Shown here piece by piece: positions 13,707 to 19,936 of a stretch of DNA of 19,936 nt (positions are counted from its first letter, which is position 1; every line of letters begins with the position of its first letter). Source of the DNA: JACCQS01 sp050999295 (GTDB lineage: Bacteria; Actinomycetota; Actinomycetes; Mycobacteriales; Geodermatophilaceae); contig JBPCPI010000012.1 of the NCBI GenBank assembly GCA_050999295.1, positions 1 through 19,936 on the forward strand, written 5' to 3'. The notes beneath the pieces were generated by a model. The model was not told the DNA's origin. It made no database searches and worked only from the letters and a program-made list of their open reading frames with translations. The position numbers were made by a program, and so were the translations under genes.

Positions 13707-15737
13707 ACCACACCCGGCGCCGTAGCGATGGCTGATGTCCTGGTGGTCCTCGCCCACATCGTCGCGCTGTGGGGCCCGGGCCTGGTCATCGCGACCTGCG
13801 CTCGGCTGCGACCGTGGACAGCAGCGGCCACGGCGCCGCTGCTCACCTATGGGCTCGTCACGATCCTCGCGCCGGTCCTGGCCACCGTCGGGATCGACTG
13901 GGGGATCCTGCCCCTCGTCGCGGCTACGGCGCTCGTCGGGGCAGCGGTCTTCGGCCTGCGTCTGGTGCTGCAGGCCAGGACTTCCCGATCCGGGGCCGAC
14001 GCACCCGGCTCGACCAAGGACGCCAATCCGCCTGGTGCCCGGCACCGGGATCTGGCCATCGCTGGAGGCGTGCTCGGCGGTGCCGTACTGGGCATGGTGA
14101 CGCTGTGGCGTGGCTTCGGCGGCCTTCAGGCCATCAACAACGAGGCTGACGTCCAGTATCACGCCAACGCGATCCGCGCGATCCTCGATCTCGGCAATGC
14201 CAACCCCTCGGTCGCCGGCGCGATCGTCGACCCGGGGGCAACGACCGGCTTCTACCCGACGACCTACCATGCCCTGGCTGCGCTGGTCACCGATGCGACC
14301 GGAGCCAGCATTCCGGCGACGATGAACGCGCACTCGTTGCTCTGGGGCCTGATCGCCGGTCTCGGGCTGGCCGCCCTCCTCCGGTCCTTCGGTCTACGGG
14401 CACTGACCTGTGCCGGAGCGGCTCTTGCCCTCCCGATGTTCTCGGCGTTCCCGACCGACCTGATGTGGTGGGGCCACCTGCTCCCATTCGGCACGGGGGT
14501 CGCCCTGATCCCGGCGTGTCTGCTCCTGCTCAGCGAGACGGTCCGCGACCACGCCTGGCCCAGGGTGCCCGTGCTGGCAGTGGGCGCCGTTGGTCTGCTC
14601 GGCCTGCATCCCAGCGCCACGCTGGCGGCCGTCATCTACGTGCTTGCCTTCCTGGTCCAACGCTGGATCTCCGACCGCTCCCGCGTCGCCGGCGACCTGC
14701 GTCTACTCGCGGCGGCGGGAGTCGCCTGTGCGGTCATCGCGCCGAACGCACTTCTGGCTGCGGCCGGTGTTGGGGGCAACGCCCTGGATTCTGGGATCCA
14801 ATGGCCGGCAAGGCGCGACGTTCTTTCAGCCATCCGAGACCTCGTACTGCTCAAGCACGAAGCGGCGGCGCCGATGTACTGGCTGCTCGTCCTCGTGATC
14901 GCCGGCGCGCTGACCGTCCTGCGGCTGCGCCGGATGTGGTGGTGGTTGGGCTGCAGCGCCGTGTTCGCCGTCCTGTTCGTGATGGCTACCGCATCGGACC
15001 ATCGCTTGACCGAGCTGCTGACACTGCCCTGGTGGAACGATGCATTCCGCTTCGCCGCGCTCGTCGTGTTCGGGCAGGCGATGCTGGCGGGGCTTGGCCT
15101 GACGACGCTCGCGGACCTCGGCGCGGCCTTGTTGCGGCGGCTATCCGGCGGTCGAGTGGGCCGGCTGGTCGCGGCCGCCATGGTGGTGCTGATCGGCCTG
15201 ACTGGTTTCGGCCTGGTCAGCAATGGCTATTACAGCGGCTACAACTCCGACCGGATGAGCTTCCGGTTCGTGGAGTCGCCAACTCTGACTCGCAATGAGC
15301 AGGACGCTATGGACGTGCTCGCCGACCTGGTGGAGCCAGGCGATCGGGTCATGAATGACCCCGGGGACGGGTCACCGTGGATGTGGTCGCTGGCCGACGT
15401 CCGCCCGATTTTCCCGCACATCATCTTCCCCGGTGTTCAGCTGAGCATGAGCGTTGAGGCCCAGACCCTGTTCAACTCCTTCCAATGTCTCGACGCCGAT
15501 CCCGAGGTACGAGAACTGATCGAGGACTACAACATCAGCTACGCCTACGTCGGTGAGGGGTTTGTTCGCGCCGATTTCACCCGCCCGTACGGCCTGCGGG
15601 ATCTCGGGGCTGCGGACTCTCTTGACCTGGTCTACCGCCAGGGTGACATCGCGATCTACCGGGTCGACCTATCCGAGTCGCCCGCGCCGAGCACCGCCGT
15701 TCCCGGCTGCGGTCGCTACAGCCGGGACGAGGCCTGA
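13704..15737 (+). CDS. Large multi-spanning membrane protein, DUF6541-like, possible GT-C glycosyltransferase
   Basis: 677 residues from GTG 13704 (669 if ATG 13728 is used). The protein has a dozen or so hydrophobic helices up to about residue 510 and an extracytoplasmic C-terminal domain of about 160 residues. It resembles the actinobacterial DUF6541 proteins; this is recalled, not searched. The first large outer loop holds NNEADVQYHANAIRAILDLG (E147, D149, H153), then FYPTTYHALAALV. An acidic pair in the first outer loop followed by a histidine is the layout of GT-C glycosyltransferases, which use polyprenyl-phosphate sugars. The C-terminal domain includes YNSDRMSF, GDRVMNDPGDGSPWMW and YNISYAYVGEGF. 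A diverged, broken paralogue follows glgE. Position after emb and ubiA suggests a wall-glycan role, but function is unproven. Confidence 0.8.
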   Translation: MTTPGAVAMADVLVVLAHIVALWGPGLVIATCARLRPWTAAATAPLLTYGLVTILAPVLATVGIDWGILPLVAATALVGAAVFGLRLVLQARTSRSGADAPGSTKDANPPGARHRDLAIAGGVLGGAVLGMVTLWRGFGGLQAINNEADVQYHANAIRAILDLGNANPSVAGAIVDPGATTGFYPTTYHALAALVTDATGASIPATMNAHSLLWGLIAGLGLAALLRSFGLRALTCAGAALALPMFSAFPTDLMWWGHLLPFGTGVALIPACLLLLSETVRDHAWPRVPVLAVGAVGLLGLHPSATLAAVIYVLAFLVQRWISDRSRVAGDLRLLAAAGVACAVIAPNALLAAAGVGGNALDSGIQWPARRDVLSAIRDLVLLKHEAAAPMYWLLVLVIAGALTVLRLRRMWWWLGCSAVFAVLFVMATASDHRLTELLTLPWWNDAFRFAALVVFGQAMLAGLGLTTLADLGAALLRRLSGGRVGRLVAAAMVVLIGLTGFGLVSNGYYSGYNSDRMSFRFVESPTLTRNEQDAMDVLADLVEPGDRVMNDPGDGSPWMWSLADVRPIFPHIIFPGVQLSMSVEAQTLFNSFQCLDADPEVRELIEDYNISYAYVGEGFVRADFTRPYGLRDLGAADSLDLVYRQGDIAIYRVDLSESPAPSTAVPGCGRYSRDEA

Positions 15738-15760
15738 CCAGCGCGGTCGAACTGTCTCGG

Positions 15761-15774
15761 TAGCGTTGCCGACG

Positions 15775-15777
<3 letters not shown>
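15761..15777 (+). promoter_or_regulatory. -10 hexamer placing a leaderless start at glgE ATG
   Basis: TAGCGT (15761-15766), eight bases, then ATG 15775: the same geometry as before the gene at 13704. There is no Shine-Dalgarno sequence before this ATG (bases 15767-15774 are TGCCGACG). Confidence 0.4.
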
Positions 15778-17772
<1,995 letters not shown>

Positions 17773-17780
17773 GCGATCCT

Positions 17781-17828
17781 TAGACTTGCCCGGTCGGGCA
17801 GTCCAGCTGAGGAGAAGTTTCGTCGGTG
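17781..17828 (+). promoter_or_regulatory. Possible promoter and ribosome site before the broken paralogue
   Basis: TAGACT (17781-17786) may be a -10. A GAGGAG sequence at about 17809-17814 precedes GTG 17826 by eleven bases. Unlike the intact paralogue this copy would have a leader of about 30 nt, and it contains a small hairpin TGCCC-GGTC-GGGCA (17787-17800). Confidence 0.3.
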
Positions 17829-19836
17829 TCGTTCAGTGACGCTCTGCTCGTGCTCGTGTTCGTGCTGGTCCCGTTCGTACCCGGCAGCATCGTTGGCCTA
17901 ACCGCAGGACTGGGCCGGTGGACCGCCGTCAGTGCCGCGCCATTGGTCACCCACGGGCTCACCGCCGTGACCGAGCAGGTGTGCGTCGCCGTCCGGCTTC
18001 TCATTCGGGCCGATCCCGCTTCTCGTGGTCATGGTCTTCAGCACCGCAGCGGTCCTCGGTCTGGTTCTCGTCACGCGATCGCGGTCGAGGGAACACGGCG
18101 GGAGGGTTCAGATTTCCGGCGGATCTGGGCCACCGGCGACCCGCAGCCGACAGCACGATGTGATCATCGTCGGCGGGATCGCGCTTGGGGCGCTGCTCGG
18201 CGCGTTCACCGCGCTGACCGCGATGGGCGCGCTCGACACGATCAACCAGGACTGGGACGCGAGCTTTCACGCGAACGCGACCCGATTCATTCTCGACACC
18301 GGGAATGCCGACCCGCGTGCCCTTTCCGCGCTCTACCCTCAGGAGTAGCTCTATTACCCGAACACCTGGCACGCCCTCGGGGCGGTGGCCGGACAAGTCT
18401 CGGGTGCCTCGATTCCGGCCCTGCTCGGAACCCAGACGATCCTGATCGCCGGCATCGCCGGACTCGGACTGGCCGCACTCATCCGGGCCAGCGCGGGGCG
18501 CGTCGCCGTGGCCGCGGTCGTCCCACTTCTGCTGGCGAGCTTCTCCGGCTTTCCGATCGACGTTCTCTGGAGGGGACCGCTCCTCCCATTCGCCGCCGGA
18601 GTTGCCCTCGTTCCGGCCTTCCTCCTGTTGTTCTCGGACGCACTGGCTGCGCGACGCCCCACGTTCGTCCTGGTCGCCGCCATCGCCGCAGCAGGTCTGC
18701 TCGGGCTGCATCCCGCGACAGCGCTGACAGCCGCCGTTTTCGCGCTCGCCTTGCTGATCTCCCGATGGCTGCGTCGACCAAGCCCGATCCGGAACGATCT
18801 TGTCGTTGCCGGCTCCGCCGCGCTCCTCACCGTGCTATTCGGACTTACTTTCCTCAGCGGGGCCTTACGGGCGCGAGGGATGGCAGCGCAGGCGCAGATC
18901 GACTGGCCGGCGGTCGAGTCTCCGGGCCAAGCGATAGGTGAGCTGTTGTTTCTGAACCATGCGGCGCAGTATCCGCAGTACTGGCTGATCCTGCTACTAG
19001 TGGCCGGGGCCCTCGGTTTCTCCCGGCTGCCTAACTTGCGATGGTTCCTCGCCGGCACGGCAGTCTTCGGAGTGCTCTTCGTCGCCGCGGCGGCCTACGA
19101 CGGGCCGCTGACCGAATCGATAACCCTTCCGTGGTGGAACGACCGCTGGCGGTTCGTGGCGATCGTGACCCTGGGGCTCGCCGTTCTCGCGGCCCACGGC
19201 CTGGTGACCCTTGCAGACGCCGCTGCCAATTTGGCTCGCAAGGTCCCGCAGGTCCGGGTCCGTCCTGCCCGGCTGGTCTTCGGTGCTGCGCTTCTGGTTT
19301 TCCTCGCGGTTGTGGGGCTGGGGAGCGGTGGCTTCTACGCGCCGTACAACGCAGATCGGATGAGCGTGGCATTCCGGCCCAGCGAATACCTTTCCTCGGC
19401 GGAGCGAACGGCCATGACCTACCTCGCCGGGATTGCGCAGCCCGGAGAACGGGTGATGAACGACCCGAGAGACGGGTCCGTCTGGATGTACGCCCTGACC
19501 GGCATCGAACCCATTTTCGGGCATGTGGTCGATCCCGGCGCTGCTACCTCGGGGCTGAGCGCAGACGCACAGTCCCTGCTTGGTTCGTTCAACTGTCTGG
19601 ACACCGACGAAACCGTCCAGCGACTCATCGACACGTACAACATCGCCTATGTCTTCCTCGGTCAGGGATTCCTGCGCGGTTGGTTCGAGCGGGCCCCAGG
19701 ACTTGGCAGACTTGACGACTCGGACTCCTTGCAACGCATCTACGCCACAGGCGGCGTGCGCATCTTCAAGGTGAAGCCGACGTCCCTTCGTTCTGAGACG
19801 TCGGCTTCACCGTCCTGCCTGCCTGGTCGTGACTGA
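17826..19836 (+). pseudogene. Second DUF6541-like membrane protein, disrupted by frameshift and stop
   Basis: A paralogue of the protein at 13704-15737. It starts MSFSDALLVLVFVLVPFVPG at GTG 17826 and reads well to about 17970. The homologous reading then continues in a different frame (SFGPIPLLVVMVFSTAAVLG), so a frameshift lies between about 17971 and 17998. The new frame then meets TAG at 18346-18348, exactly between LSALYPQE and LYYPNTWHALGAV, where the paralogue runs through without a stop. After that it is open to TGA 19836 and ends RIFKVKPTSLRSETSASPSC. Conserved points against the intact copy are DWDASFHANATRFILDTGNA, YNADRMSV, GERVMNDPRDGSVWM and YNIAYVFLGQGF. Two independent lesions favour a pseudogene over one sequencing error. 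The long 3' part remains unusually clean, so decay looks recent. Confidence 0.8.
19770..19811. terminator. 15-bp perfect stem-loop, probable bidirectional terminator
   Basis: GGTGAAGCCGACGTC (19770-19784) is exactly complementary to 19797-19811, with a 12-nt loop (19785-19796). It lies inside the last codons of the broken membrane-protein gene and 37 bp beyond the stop of the convergent minus-strand gene. There is no T-run, but actinobacterial terminators often lack one. Confidence 0.6.
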
Positions 19837-19847
19837 GGCCTCAGCGC

Positions 19848-19936
19848 CTACCACCGGTGAGCGACGTCGATGATCAGTCGCGATCCGTTGCCCGGGCCAT
19901 CCAGGATGAAGACTCGGAACGGCAAGCGGGCTCGCA
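19848..19936 (-). CDS. C-terminal end of a probable AMIN-like-domain secreted protein (partial)
   Basis: The minus strand is open from the window edge to TAG at 19848-19850. The last residues are RARLPFRVFILDGPGNGSRL then IIDVAHRW. The pattern PFRVF-x-LDGP-x-R-(L/V)-(I/V)-(I/V)-DVAH is typical of the C-terminus of actinobacterial AMIN-like lipoproteins or secreted proteins, which are thought to bind cell-wall material; this is recognition from memory. Only about 29 codons are visible, so the start, signal peptide and length are unknown. It is convergent with the broken membrane-protein gene, 11 bp away, with the strong hairpin just beyond. Confidence 0.55.
   Translation of the reverse strand, partial: RARLPFRVFILDGPGNGSRLIIDVAHRW

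Noticed and set aside
15553..15774. Upstream extension of the glgE frame
   Set aside because: It overlaps the end of the previous gene, has shadow composition, and GlgE proteins begin close to ATG 15775.
17787..17800. Hairpin TGCCC-GGTC-GGGCA as glgE terminator
   Set aside because: The stem is only 5 bp with no T-run, and it lies just after a possible -10; too weak to call.

Overview
The window is high-GC DNA with short intergenic gaps, GTG/TTG (and apparently CTG) starts and TANNNT-type -10 hexamers, as expected of an Actinomycetota chromosome. An Emb-family arabinofuranosyltransferase, a PAP2 phosphatase and a UbiA-type decaprenyl-phosphate phosphoribosyltransferase sit side by side. This points to an organism that makes a decaprenyl-phosphoarabinose (DPA)-dependent arabinan, meaning Mycobacteriales or a related order. 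The exact taxon cannot be read from the sequence, and no mycolic-acid gene is visible here.

Layout. (1) 1-711: the 3' two thirds of a GDP-mannose 4,6-dehydratase. (2) 726-1425: a 696-bp mobile element with 29-bp terminal inverted repeats and TA at both ends. It holds a decayed IS630-type transposase tail and an intact 118-codon passenger gene, and it lies between the 3' ends of two convergent genes. (3) 1423-4069, minus strand: a secreted PGRP/amidase-like protein with C-terminal FG-GAP repeats, followed by a SAM methyltransferase. (4) 4070-4254: a palindrome-rich divergent control region. (5) 4255-5529, plus: a membrane-anchored GT2 glycosyltransferase. (6) 5575-8928, minus: a lipid-linked polysaccharide flippase, a translationally coupled GT4 glycosyltransferase and a second methyltransferase. 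(7) 9045-13626, plus: emb, PAP2 phosphatase and ubiA. (8) 13704-19836, plus: two paralogous large membrane proteins (possible GT-C glycosyltransferases) flanking glgE; the second paralogue is broken by a frameshift and a stop codon. (9) 19848-19936, minus: the last codons of a probable AMIN-like secreted protein, facing a 15-bp perfect hairpin.

As a system, the region looks like a cell-envelope polysaccharide island. Gmd supplies GDP-4-keto-6-deoxymannose, the GT2, GT4 and methyltransferases decorate or build a lipid-linked glycan, and the flippase exports it. UbiA and PAP2 make the DPA precursor that Emb uses outside the membrane, and GlgE makes alpha-1,4-glucan from maltose-1-phosphate. The least expected items are the small IS630-type passenger element, the operator-like region at 4118-4190, two probable CTG starts, and glgE lying between duplicated membrane-protein genes.
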